Shown here piece after piece: positions 26,017-37,700 of a stretch of 64,000 nt of DNA. Source of the stretch: Gerris lacustris. Taxonomy: Eukaryota > Arthropoda > Insecta > Hemiptera > Gerridae. The notes under the pieces are model-generated. The model worked only from the letters and a program-made list of their open reading frames with translations, was not told where the DNA came from and made no database searches. The stretch is from assembly GCA_951217055.1 (NCBI GenBank), contig OX578281.1:33471036-33535035 (forward strand), written 5' to 3'. Position numbers and translations under genes: made by a program. Each line of letters opens with the position of its first letter. The stretch's first letter is position 1.

Positions 26017-27198
26017 GCTTTTTACATTAAAATTAAAAATTAAAAAGATTTACTTGAGAAAATATGGTGAAACGTTTTTGTAGTTCCATCCTGCTGCGCC
26101 ATTTGCTTCCCATTCATCAAAGTCAAGGCTATTCCCTCTGACATAAACCATTCCATTTGTACTGCTGGATCCACCCATTACATGGCCTCTAGAAGATGAA
26201 CAGACACCTCTATAAGCTGTAATTGAAAAAAAGAACAATGTAATGTTATGTCTACACTACAGCATTAGGGGAAATTTGCATATGAGAAGGTATCCTTACC
26301 AATGTTCACGATGATGTAAGCGGATATTAAATTTTACTTAAAATAGTTAGTTATATAACGGATAGAGGCATGTAATAAATGATAATTATTTGTATCCTGG
26401 TTACCCTTGATGGTGTAAAATTGGCTCTATTGTAAATAAGTTTGGTGTGTCAACTCAATATTTTTTTTCTTCTATCAGATTTTGCGCATAGTGATACGTT
26501 ACACCTCGGTGGTGGAGACACCAGATTACTTAACAATTTTTAACGGATTCCATATATAACGATCATCAGTAATTCATTAATCATTTTGCAAGCCATTTAG
26601 GTATAGTAGCATGTAATTTAATAATTATCTGAAATTCAAGTAATTTATGCTAGTTTTGTATAGTTTTTGTAATTTAATCTTCCATTTTTATTTATATTAT
26701 TAAGTTAAATAATACTACCCTATACAGAATCTCGGGCCTATCTTGGGTACCCTATCCAGTCTGGTCGGCCAGTAAACTAACTAACTGACAGTAACTAACT
26801 AGTATTTATACGATTAGTGAAACTCGACAGATTTTTTTTTTTTTAAATTATAAAGTATTCACAGAAAAATATCAGAGGTAATCTTAAGGTAATCTAGCCC
26901 GTATTCGAATTTATTGAATAATATGGGCTCCGCGTTGTTTTGGACTTGGAAAAAAGAGTTCAGAAGAGAGGTGCTCCAGTATGGATTCGAAGGCGCGGCC
27001 TGGGAGAAGTATATGTCGTGGAAGTCCTTATCAAAAAGATATCTTCTGGAATGAGGCAAAAAGGTAGTCTAGAGATTGGAGACAGTTGCATGCTGTCTGC
27101 AAACCCCGACACCATGTAGGTATAAGGGGTCAACTAATTAAGTAAAATCATCAAGAATGGAATTATTAAGTGGAACTGCTGAAGATTTATTAAATATA

Positions 27199-27287
<89 letters not shown>

Positions 27288-28382
27288 CATATTTATACAC
27301 AGACACACAAGGTTTATTTAGAGGTTAATTATAACACCACTAACACAAACATTTATAAATCGTCTAATTTATGGCCAAAACTTTGTTCTTAGTTTGCTAT
27401 TTGTGTAAATCTGTAAAGTTATCTCGTCGGTAATTACGTCTTATTAGCGATTAATATGTCGTTCAATAAATTACCCTATAATTAGTTTATGTGGGGAAAT
27501 TAGTGCAACATATGTGTAATTTATATTTATGTTTAGATTTAAGAATATATATACTATTTACCAAGACATGTCCTTTTCTGTTCGATAGTTGTATAATTCC
27601 AATCCAATGAAGTATTGTACATATATGAATATAATAGTGGAGTTTTTGATTGTGGACTTTCATTTCCTCCAGCTTCCAGCAGTAGAATTCTCCATGAATT
27701 TACTTCCGAAAGTCTTCTCGCCATAACGCTTCCTAAATCAAAAATTATTCTTCATTATTTTCCATCTAGAAATTGAAAACAGATTCAGCCCTTTAATGTC
27801 TTTAAAAAAAATTTTGTAACTTTAAAGCAGCGTATGACTTGTAATGATTTTAGGGCAACTAGAAGTAGAATTAGATGCAATTCAATCGGGTACTTAGAAA
27901 AATGATGAAACATTAATATAAAGTTTAGTGTAAGTGGAGGAAATAAGCTTTGGAATTTCTATTTTGTTTTTATCTTTTCTAAAGCATTTATTTTATTTGT
28001 TCAACAAAAAATTAGAATTTTTTCGTATCAAGATTCCATGTGGTATGATTGTAATCTTTCATCTATATTATATATTATAATTTAGTCATGAATCCGTTTT
28101 GAATCGTTAATGGAACTTAGCTAGGAGTGAGAAACAGAATAAAATAAAGAAAATAATGTCTAAAAGCCTGCTTTATTTTCTCTCTTTTATTCCTCTTAGT
28201 TATGATTATTATAGTTAGGATATAATAATAGTTTTACCTGCTGATCCAGCACCAACAATAATAAAGTCATAAACTGGGGTTAAACTATTTTCTGGAGTAT
28301 CTTCAGGATTGTTAAATATTTCTGGAAAATAGTAAGAGACTAAAGCAACGAACATCAGACTAAATATACTGTAAGATAACAT
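24699..28382 (-). CDS. GMC oxidoreductase, copy C (complete, 569 aa)
   Basis: Third copy of the secreted GMC family. Exons: complement(join(24699..25929, 26054..26216, 27562..27732, 28238..28382)); 1710 nt, TAA stop, GT/AG introns of 505, 1345 and 124 bp with the same phases as the other copies. The protein begins with a hydrophobic signal ([19 protein letters not shown]), then GAGSAG, then exon 3 with [14 protein letters not shown]. The Val there is common in the wider family (consensus G-x-V/L-x-GG) and is not a defect. First catalytic His is in [10 protein letters not shown], second residue Asn in RGNTNAPT. A 156-bp stretch of exon 4 (25522-25677) is identical to copy D, which suggests gene conversion. 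Intron 3 holds a TA repeat near 25975-26015 and intron 2 a long one at 27206-27285. The upstream region matches that of A, B and D for a few hundred bases. Confidence 0.94.
27206..27285. repeat. (TA)n microsatellite in intron 2 of copy C
   Basis: About 40 uninterrupted TA units. Confidence 0.95.
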
Positions 28383-28414
28383 TATAATGTTATCAAATCA
28401 AAGTTTTACGTGAT

Positions 28415-28448
28415 TTAGTCAATAGTTGCATTTTATTATATATATTTT
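28415..28448 (-). promoter_or_regulatory. Putative core promoter of copy C (diverged box)
   Basis: A TATA-rich stretch (TATATATAATA) precedes AAAATGCAACTATTGACTAA in the sense strand. The GATCCGGT part of the box found in A and D is lost here, but spacing to the ATG and the flanking ACTAA are kept. Confidence 0.35.
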
Positions 28449-28709
28449 TTAATCTATGCATAACATATTAATATAATAATAACAAAATTGTTGATTTTAG
28501 TTACAAATTAAAAAAACAAAAATAGCAAGCGATAGTTATTGAACAAAAAAAAATACTAAGCATATAAAATTCTACATGCAGTTTAAAAATATTTATGTAT
28601 TTGCGATAAATTCATCATACATTTCTTAATATAAATGCGATAAACCATAATTTTAATTACTGTATTCGATTATTTTTTTAACTATCGACATTTTAGCACA
28701 ATTTAATTG

Positions 28710-28759
<50 letters not shown>

Positions 28760-29145
28760 AATACAATCGTATTATCGTATTTACCAATTACTTGTTAGAA
28801 GTTTGAAAGCGGAAAATCCAAAATAATTACCTCACTCAAAAATTCATTCTAATGATTATAAAATTTTCAACTCTATTCCTAATCTAGACTATAGAATGTT
28901 TGCTTTTACATGCATTTGTTTCCTCTTAAATATTATGTATCTAATAATGAAATAGCAAGAGAAAACTAGAAATAAAAGGCTCAATTTTTAAGATTTGGTT
29001 TGATTATTAAAATAGTCAAACCACATTAATAAATAAGACTTAATGTAAATCTGCTAATACCAATAATTTAAATCAAATTATAATTATTATTAACAAAGGG
29101 AGACAGACAGAGAAAATATACTTGTTAATAAAAATAATTATAATT

Positions 29146-29609
29146 TATAAGAGAGAAGGAGATTTGTTGGAATAAAAGTCCGATAGGTGTAGTTTATGTT
29201 TTTATTATCAGAGCTTTCGCTCAGGGAGCCTGAGCTTCATCAGTGATCAAATAAGGTATAAAAATAGTATAAACTCAAAAATTGACAGCATAATGTAGAG
29301 CACGTAATTATAGTTTTTATAAATTATAACATAATTTAACATATTTATCAAGAAATATGAAAAATACTTAAAAAAACGGTATAATTTTAAAAAATTTTAG
29401 ATTACACATAATGTCTATTGAGGTGAATGAGTAAGGTGTGGATAAACCGGTAGACTAAATAGGTAATTTCCTATTTTTGAGTTTATACTATTTTTATACC
29501 TTATTTGATCACTGATGAAGCTCAGGCTCCCTGAGCTAAAGCTCTGATAATAAAAACATAAACTACACCTATCGGACTTTTATTCCAACAAATCTCCTTC
29601 TCTCTTATA
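29146..29609. mobile_element. Foldback of two inverted Penelope-like ends (137-bp arms)
   Basis: Left arm 29146-29282 and right arm 29473-29609 are nearly perfect reverse complements around a 190-bp spacer. Each arm, read outward, runs TGATCACTGATGAAGCTCAGG, then GGACTTTTATTCCAACAAATC, like the 3'/pLTR ends of Penelope-like elements with a CTGATGA...GAAA hairpin. A Penelope RT fragment follows 1.4 kb downstream. Confidence 0.65.
29215..29243 (-). ncRNA. Hammerhead-ribozyme-like core
   Basis: Minus strand reads CTGATGA (29237-29243), one A, then stem II GCTCAGG-CTC-CCTGAGC (perfect 7-bp stem, 3-nt loop), then GAAA (29215-29218). These are the conserved core elements of a hammerhead in correct order, and Penelope-like elements are known to carry hammerheads. 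The extra A after CTGATGA departs from the minimal consensus, and I could not place stems I and III with a cleavage site, so activity is unproven. In the opposite arm GAAA is changed to TAAA. Confidence 0.5.
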
Positions 29610-30772
29610 TATATTCTACAAGTCCACAAAATACCCCTTCTATTTTAATTATAATTTAATTTAAATTAAAATTTATATTTTTTTTGTAGTATGAATACTA
29701 CCTAAAACTTAAAAATTAAATAATACCTATAATTGAATCAAAAGCACTGTAAACATGCTAAAAAGCAGAATGTTGCTATGCTTCCAATTTCAAAAATTTC
29801 TTGGACATAAATCTGCTTCAGAAACTAATAAACATTTCTGGTCTGGTGCCTGTTTGACGTTCAACTTTTTGTGAACCACCATACCTTAAAAACTACTCCT
29901 CTGGTTTAATAAAATTTGGATAGTCATTAGATTTGATTTTTTTTATTTACACCCACATCATTTAAGGTACTTATCCAAGGTATTTTTTAGGAAATTGGAT
30001 GGTTTTGTCGAAAGTAGACCTCATTTCGTTCCAAAGTAAATTCAACCGTCTGTGTGAATTATAATATTGTTAGTTAATCCTTTCATTCATATAAAAATGC
30101 GAACAATTGTGTTAGATTTCTTAAAAAAGGAGGAGACATAATTAAATAAATTAGACAATAATATATATGTCGTAATAGCTTAAAATTTTTATTGTACGTG
30201 ATAAGAAGCAAAACAAACTATGTTCAACCAGTGATATATTTAGATTTATTTTTAGAAGAAGAAAGAAATATTTTTCTAAGAAGTACCTTGGACAATATAG
30301 TGGCTGAATTCCTCTTTTTGCAAAACTAAAAATTAATTTAGCTAACAATAAAAACAACAAATATTATGAATGTACTATACATTTAAACAATAAATCTAAT
30401 AAAAATATATAACTTTGTGTTTCAATATATAGATAAATTTATACATAATCATGTTAACTACAGATAAAAAATTGTTTAGTATTTATGTTAAAATGTTAAC
30501 GCTTGTACTTCTTTGAACTGTTAACAAATAATTTATTATAACTTAATTAACTGCATAATTAAGGCAGTACATGACAGTTCAAAAAAATGAGAGGGTATGT
30601 TAGCGAGATTCTGTCAATAAAACACACTTTAAATATAATCCTTAAAAGAATCCTTAACCACATCTAAATAATGACTCATTATTCCAACAATATCCATGGA
30701 GAACTGCCTAAATTTGACGTCTCAACAAGTTGTTGAAAAATAAAATATAAGGTTTTCTCTTTTAAACAGAGT

Positions 30773-30943
30773 GCGTCTTATATTCGATACATTAATGCGT
30801 TTTCCAATATTTGGTTAAAAAAGCGGGATGCGTCTTATATTCGATGCATTAATGCTTTTTCCAATATTTGGTTAAAAAAGCGGGATGTGTCTTATATTCG
30901 ATGCATTAATGCTTTTTCCAATATTTGGTTAAAAAAGCGGGAT
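30773..30943. repeat. 57-bp tandem repeat, three copies
   Basis: Unit begins GCGTCTTATATTCGATGCAT and ends AAAAAAGCGGGAT; copies at 30773, 30830 and 30887, followed by a partial GTGTCTTTAATTCGAGG and GGTGTCTTATATTCGATGC. The repeated GTCTTATATTCGA phrase is common in small DNA-transposon termini. Confidence 0.9.
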
Positions 30944-30984
30944 GTGTCTTTAATTCGAGGGTGTCTTATATTCGATGCAATACG

Positions 30985-31750
30985 GTATTTCATCTCCCCA
31001 GCCTACAATCTTTCCAAACATATGACTAATACTTTACGAAACATTTTTTATTCTACTTACGGTATGAATGATTCTTTTGACTTTAAAAATAAAATTAATA
31101 TTATATCCATACCTGATAGCCATATTTTAGTTTCCTTAGACGTATAATCATTATTTACCAACATCCCTATCAATTTCATAACAGAAATGATCAAAGAAAA
31201 ATGGCCCACCTTAAAACAATTTACACAAACCAGTAAAACCAAATTTAACGGATCGTTAAAAAACATTGTTTTAACCACAGATATTTTTCATATAAAAATG
31301 AATATTATTTACAAATATTTTGTACAGAAATGGGTTCCAGTTTAGGTGCCTGTACCTATGTAATGTAAAAAGCATTCATGTAAAAAGTTATTCAATAATT
31401 TACATTAAACATATTTCCGAAAGAATCAAGAAAACTCTTCTATCACACTTGACAAAAATTTCATTTAACCCTTATTAAATCCAGTTAAACAACTATTTAG
31501 TAAACTTAAAGACCTCATTCCCATTAATATGAAAACAAATTGAATGTTTTGATTGTAATTTAGATATGCCGGACAGACTTACCCAATACCTTCATCAAAT
31601 AATTTACGAACATAAATAAACCTAACTATCCCAATCCCACAACATTAACAAATAATTACTCCTACAAATAATTTTTACTTTTAAGGTGTAAAGATTCGGT
31701 TTTCAATTAATCCTATAATATAGTAATTACTTACTACCTAAACATTAAAA
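30985..31750 (+). pseudogene. Penelope-like retroelement: RT and GIY-YIG remnant
   Basis: Plus-strand frame carries PAYNLSKHMTNTLRNIF and PDSHILVSLDV followed, after a stop, by SLFTNIPI, the hallmark of Penelope reverse transcriptases. A further MGSSLGACTYV-like piece near 31330 corresponds to the GTPMGSPLS region. At about 31545-31620 CFDCN and YLHQIIYEHK resemble the start of the GIY-YIG endonuclease. Many stops and a large deletion; dead. It ends next to the stop codon of copy D, convergent to it. Confidence 0.75.
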
Positions 31751-31759
31751 TAAACTAAA

Positions 31760-34700
31760 TTATATTTGATTCATCGACTTTAGAAACGGTCTTTGCTTAA
31801 ATCCGTAGTTTGACTTGATAATATCAGACGCTTTCTCTGCTATCATAATAGTAGGAGCATTGGTATTGCCCCTCGTAATAGAAGGCATGACTGAAGCATC
31901 TACAACTCTGAGTTTCGATATTCCTAAAACTCTTAGCTCAGGATCGACTACTGAAGTGGAGGAATTAGCAGACCCCATTTTACACGTTCCTACTAAATGC
32001 AAGCCAGCTATTGAATAATATTTTGCCACACATGATAAAAAAGCTTTGCGATCAGATTTTTCATCTTTGCATTTTTCATGAGAAGATAGGCTGATTTCAG
32101 GTGAGTATATTTTCATAGAATTAGTCTGCATTAATTTAATAGATATATTAAGACCGGCTAGGGCTCTGTCTAAATCATCTTGTTCAGAGAAATAATTCGG
32201 GTCAATAAGAGGACCGTCATCTGGATTTCTACTTCTCAATCTAAGGGTGCCGACTGATTTAGGTTTAGTGACAAACGTAAAAACCGCAATGGTATCTTTA
32301 GGGCCTGGAAATGATTCGATAAAATTAAATTCAATATCAGGGGGTTCTGCCGTTATTTCAGGTCCAGTGTTAACAAATGCTATACTAGAAACACCGTTAT
32401 TCGTTAAGATTCCTGTCTTATTTTGAGCTAATTGTAATCCGTTTTGAACGGTTAACTGATTTAATGAATTTAAATTAGTATAATTTTTTAATTTATAAAG
32501 GAGCGAAATTACAAAATGATCTTGCAGATTGTTCCCTACTGGTAAATCGGCAATGAGAGGAATGTTTAGTTTGGCTAAATGGTCTTTTGGCCCTATACCA
32601 GCAAGCATAAGTAGTTGTGGAGAATTGACGGCCCCACCTGATAAAATAACCTCTTTGGATGCTTTGATAAACTTAGATTTATTATCTTTTTTAAAAACTA
32701 CTCCTATTGCGGTCTTTGTTTTCGGATCAATTACAATTTTCGTGACTTTAGCATTCTTAATTATGTTTAAATTGTATCGTTTTAAATCATTTAGAAATGC
32801 TGAAGAGGTGCTCCATCTAATAGGTCCGTTTACAGTCAATTGAGTCATAGCAATACTTGTCTGCTTTTCTCCATTATAGTCTCGGTTAATCATTCCAATT
32901 TCTTCTCCAGCTTGTATAATGTCTTGGGTAATGAATCTTTCGTAAAGAGAATACTGAACACTGAGCAAGCCTTTTCTATTATGATATGACGACCTGAAGA
33001 GGCCAGGAATTTGAACTTTTTCTGACCTGTAACAAGTAAATAATATATCGCTCATTATACTCTGTAACTTGTAATGTCTTACATATAATATTTGGTTTAT
33101 TATAAAAGTTAATAAAATATCGTAAGCTGTGACTGTGATTTTGTTGATTTGTTTTTTTTTGTATTCAAGCCTACATGGGTTTTAATGGCTTTTTGTCTTG
33201 TTGCAACACAATAAAGTATTATTCCACCAGGTCATAATTAACATGATTTTTTCGCGGAATGCCGCTACATCCATGATTTTTTTTAGTAAATCCAAAAAAT
33301 TACTACTTACTTGAGAAAATATGACAAGACGTTTTTGTAATTCCATCCTTCTGCGCCATTTTCTTCCCATTCATCAAAGTCAAGTTTATTCCCTCTGACA
33401 TAAAGCATTCCGTTTATACTGCTTGATCCACCCATTCCATGACCTCTAGGATATGAACAAACACCTCCGTTAACTGTAAATGAAAAAACAAAATAAAGTT
33501 AACTTCATAAGGCATATACTAGTAGAACGTAATATAATTTCAACTCGTTCTTTCTTTTAGGTCGTCCCTTCTTCGTAATTTGACTCGCACCTTCGTACAA
33601 TGTGACACATTTGTTTGTTTACAAATCTTTTTACTTTTCCTCACTACCTATAGTATGAAAAGTATTGTTTAATAATATAGATAGAAAAAAAATAAAAAAT
33701 AATAAAATAAAATTTTAAGATAAAAAGAACTTTTTATATAGTACGTTTTTAATTTTCTGTTGAATCGTATGTAATATTGATAATTGTTATAAAATATATA
33801 ATGTTAGTGAAAAAAAAAAAAAAAAAATAGTTCCGAATTTATTTACTTCATATAAATGACAACCATCCAGAGAGCAGATCTTAAACCTATAAAAGGATAA
33901 ATCTTTGTACAACGGATCTCCCCAACACCAAATCTAAAGCATGCCATCGATATATTTGAAATAATCGATATTTCCTTTTTTGCTGTCATTCAATGTTTAT
34001 CTATCACTAATTTGAGACCCGTCAAAATGAAGATTGCGTAAATATTGGATATGGCAAAACAAATAAAATAACATGCGGATTTTTTCCGAACTAACTTTCC
34101 GCACAGCATAATTTGCTGAAAACTAAGTAAATTCTGCTAAAAGATGGCTAAAAGTATTAAAATAATGCATTGTCATCGTGTTCTGAGCTATGCTTAAAGT
34201 TTCAATTGTCTAGCTATTCGGGAAGTTAGTTAGAAATCGATTGCCAGATTTGTACCGGACAAACAAACAAACAAACTAGAATGCAAGCTAATAAAAACGT
34301 AGTAAAAATAAAAACTCACTTGATTTTATTTTATTGATTTCACATTGTAGGATTTATGTGACATAGAGTATAAAGATACCTGTAGTTGTCCAAAATTTAT
34401 TTATCTGGATTTAGTTTTTTTTGCATGGTCGGAGAAAATAAAAATTCCTTTCGTGTTATCCGGTCGATCAAGCACCACGAAAAAGTTCCTTTGGTCCGGA
34501 CCAATGCGACCCTTCATTTCCGAGATACACGGGTAAACAAATTTCGCGATATTTTTCTCCTCTTTAAAAAATCGCCGCGTGAGAACCGTGAACGGAGAAT
34601 TATTTTACACTTTTCTTTATTTTTTTTTAGAGGGATACCCAGGCGTAATATAAGACTACCCGCAACCCCCGGAGTCTCGTGGTGACGGCTTTCCCCGAGC

Positions 34701-37700
34701 GACCTAATATCGAAAATTACGAAAATTGAATGGTCGTAATTTTTCTTCTCGGCGAGTGAGAGTCGTAAAAACGCGGACGTAGCCTTAGGTCGCTCCTCCG
34801 AAAAAAAAAAATAAAAATAATAATAATAATTATAATAATTATAATAATTATAATAATAATGAGTGGGCCTGCCAGGACAGGTGATACTTCACCTTGCGAA
34901 GCTTGCTCTAAACACTTGAAAATAAATCTTTTATCAGATTAGGTAGGATTTCTTCATACTTTGTTTTGCCTGGACAGGGAAGAAACTGAACCAGGAAATT
35001 GGTAGCGTTGAAAACGCTCATTAGCCACTCTAACTTATAGAGGAAATCTGCTTGTTTATCTTATCGATAATACCAGCTTATAACCGATTACTAAGTCGTG
35101 CAGTTTGATAGCAGGAGCATTAATATAACGTATTATACACTTTATGTTATATTAATGCTCCTGTATTATCTTGTGTTTAGATTTTTGAAGATAAAATTCT
35201 AATTACCAAGACATGCTCTTTTCTGTTGGATAGTGGTATAATTCCAATCCAAAGAAGTACCGTATGTATAAGGATTTAATAGTGGAGTTTTTGACTCAGG
35301 ATTTTCATTTCCTCCAGCTTCCAGCAGTAGAATTCTCCATGAATTTACTTCCGATAGTCTTCTCGCAATTACGCTTCCTAAATCAAAAGAAACAATATTA
35401 TGAATTTATTCTCCATTTTTTTTCCATTCACAAATATAAAACAGATTCATTCATTTAATTTATTAAAGAAATATATTGCTACAGTTAAAGCTGTGTATGA
35501 CCTGCAATGATTTTAGGGTAACTAGAAGTAGAATTAGTTGCAATTCAATCAGGTAGTTAGTAAAAATGATGTAACATTAAAATAAAGTTTAATGTAAGTG
35601 GAGGAAATTAGCTTTGGTAATTTATTTCATTTTTATATTCTTTAAGCATTTATTTTATTTTTCCAACAAAAAATGAAGATTTTTCCTATCAATATTCCAA
35701 GTGGTACGTTTATAGTCTTTCGCCTTTATATATTTAGTCATAAATCCGTTGTGCATGGTTAATGGAACTCTGCTAGGACAAATAGAATGAATTAAAGAAA
35801 ATAAGGTCCATAAATGCCTGTTTTATTTTCTATAATTTATTCCTCCTCTATGGCATCCACATAATACGTAGGCATTTGTCACTAGAGAAGACATAGTTAT
35901 CTAGGATTCAATCAAACTTTCTAGTCATGTAACTACTAGAAACTTAAAATTTCACTAAAAAGACAGGAAGAAATTGATGAAGCCGTACAGTTACTGACTG
36001 AGACTATACAGACTTCAATTTGGGACTCAACAATACTGCATATTCATAAAAAAGACCATAGGAAAAGTATACCAGCTGACATACGAACATTAATTACTGA
36101 AAAAAGACGTGCTAGGGCCCGTTGGCAACAAACTCGATATCCATCAGACAAACGTACTTACAATACTATTCATAGACAACTAACTAACTTACTGAAACGA
36201 TACAACGAGGATACATTTGCAGAATACACGCTAAACCTTACGGACAGAGACACATCTTTATAGAACGCGACTCGACGGCTCCTATCCTATAAATCGACTC
36301 CTTCTCCCCTCCAAAATCCTAACAACTCTTGGGCAAAGTCAAAGTCGGAAACCGAAAAGGTGGAAATCTTTGCTCAGCACCTAACTGAAATGTTTTCCCC
36401 GCATCCTGATGTCATAGACCCAGACCATGTAAATCAAACAATCAGTGACCCACATTCCCCTCTTCAGTTATCCCTTCCTCCAAAAACCTTCAACCCCTTC
36501 GATGCTATTTTTACTATTAAACAACTCCAATCAAGAAAATCTCCTGGCTACGATCTCATTACATCTCAAATACTTAAACTTCTTCCTAAAAAAGGTATCC
36601 TTTTTCTCGCCTACATCTTGAACTCCGTTTTAAGTACCACACACTTCCCTACACAGTGGAAATTTGCAACCATTGTAATGATACCCAAACCTTCCAAACC
36701 TCATCACCTTCCTTCCTTCTATAGACCTATTAGCCTCCTCCCAGTAATGGGTAATATCCTTGAAGAACTCCTTCTTCGCAGATTGATTCCTATCCTCACA
36801 GATTTCCTTCCAGATCACCAATTTGGTTTCCGTTCACACCACTCCACTATCCAACAATGTCATCGCATTGTCGATGCCATTGCTTCCTCCCTTGAGAATA
36901 AAAAGTACTGTTCAGCTGTCTTTTTAGAAGAGTCACAAGCTTTCGATAGAGTATGGCACACTGGCTTGCTTTGGAAGCTCAAGGGCATCCTACCGTTCAC
37001 CTATTATCTTATCTTCAAGTCCTTCCTTACTGACGGATTCTTTCGTTAAGTCTTGGATCCTCTTTTTCCGTTATCTGTCCTGTAAGTGCTGGAGTACCTC
37101 AGGGCAGGATCCTAGGACCTCTCCTTTATTCCCTATATACTTATGACATCCCACAACAACCCTTGCCACCTTTGCAAATGACAAGGCCATCCTTTCTATC
37201 CATGAAAACCACCTTCTTGCATCCGATAATACCCAAAGTCACTTGCTACTCCTGGAACCTTGGTTGAGGAAATGGAGGATCAAAATAAACGAACAGAAAA
37301 GTGTGCATATCACCTTTGCTCTTCGTCACGCCACATGTCTTCAAGTCATCCTTAATCAAGCTCCCATTCCTCAGTCCAACTCCGTCCGATACCTTAGCCT
37401 TACCTTTGACCGTCGATTAACATGGCAACTACACACTAAGACAAAACGTACTGACATCACACGAAGATTCAAGTTACTGCTCGGTCTTCTAGATCTCAGG
37501 TCTAAGATTTCTCTGAATAACAAAGTTCGTATCTACAATGTAGTCTTAAAGCCAAGCTTGGACCTACGGTCTAGAAGTGTGGGGCAGCACCAAGCCTTCC
37601 AATTCCCGTCGTCTCCAAATCCTTCAATCAAAAATTCTTCGAAAAATTACCAATGCTCCTTACTATGTTTCCAACCTTACTCTCCATGAAGACCTGAACG

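Noticed and set aside
26054..26216. GHVMGG in copy C as loss of a key Gly
   Set aside because: Val at this place is common across GMC proteins, so it is normal variation.
26859..27059. 66-aa minus-strand frame in intron 2 of copy C
   Set aside because: No recognisable domain, no counterpart in the introns of the other copies; probably chance or an old repeat.
30773..30943. CRISPR-like array
   Set aside because: Direct head-to-tail satellite units without spacers, in a eukaryotic genome.
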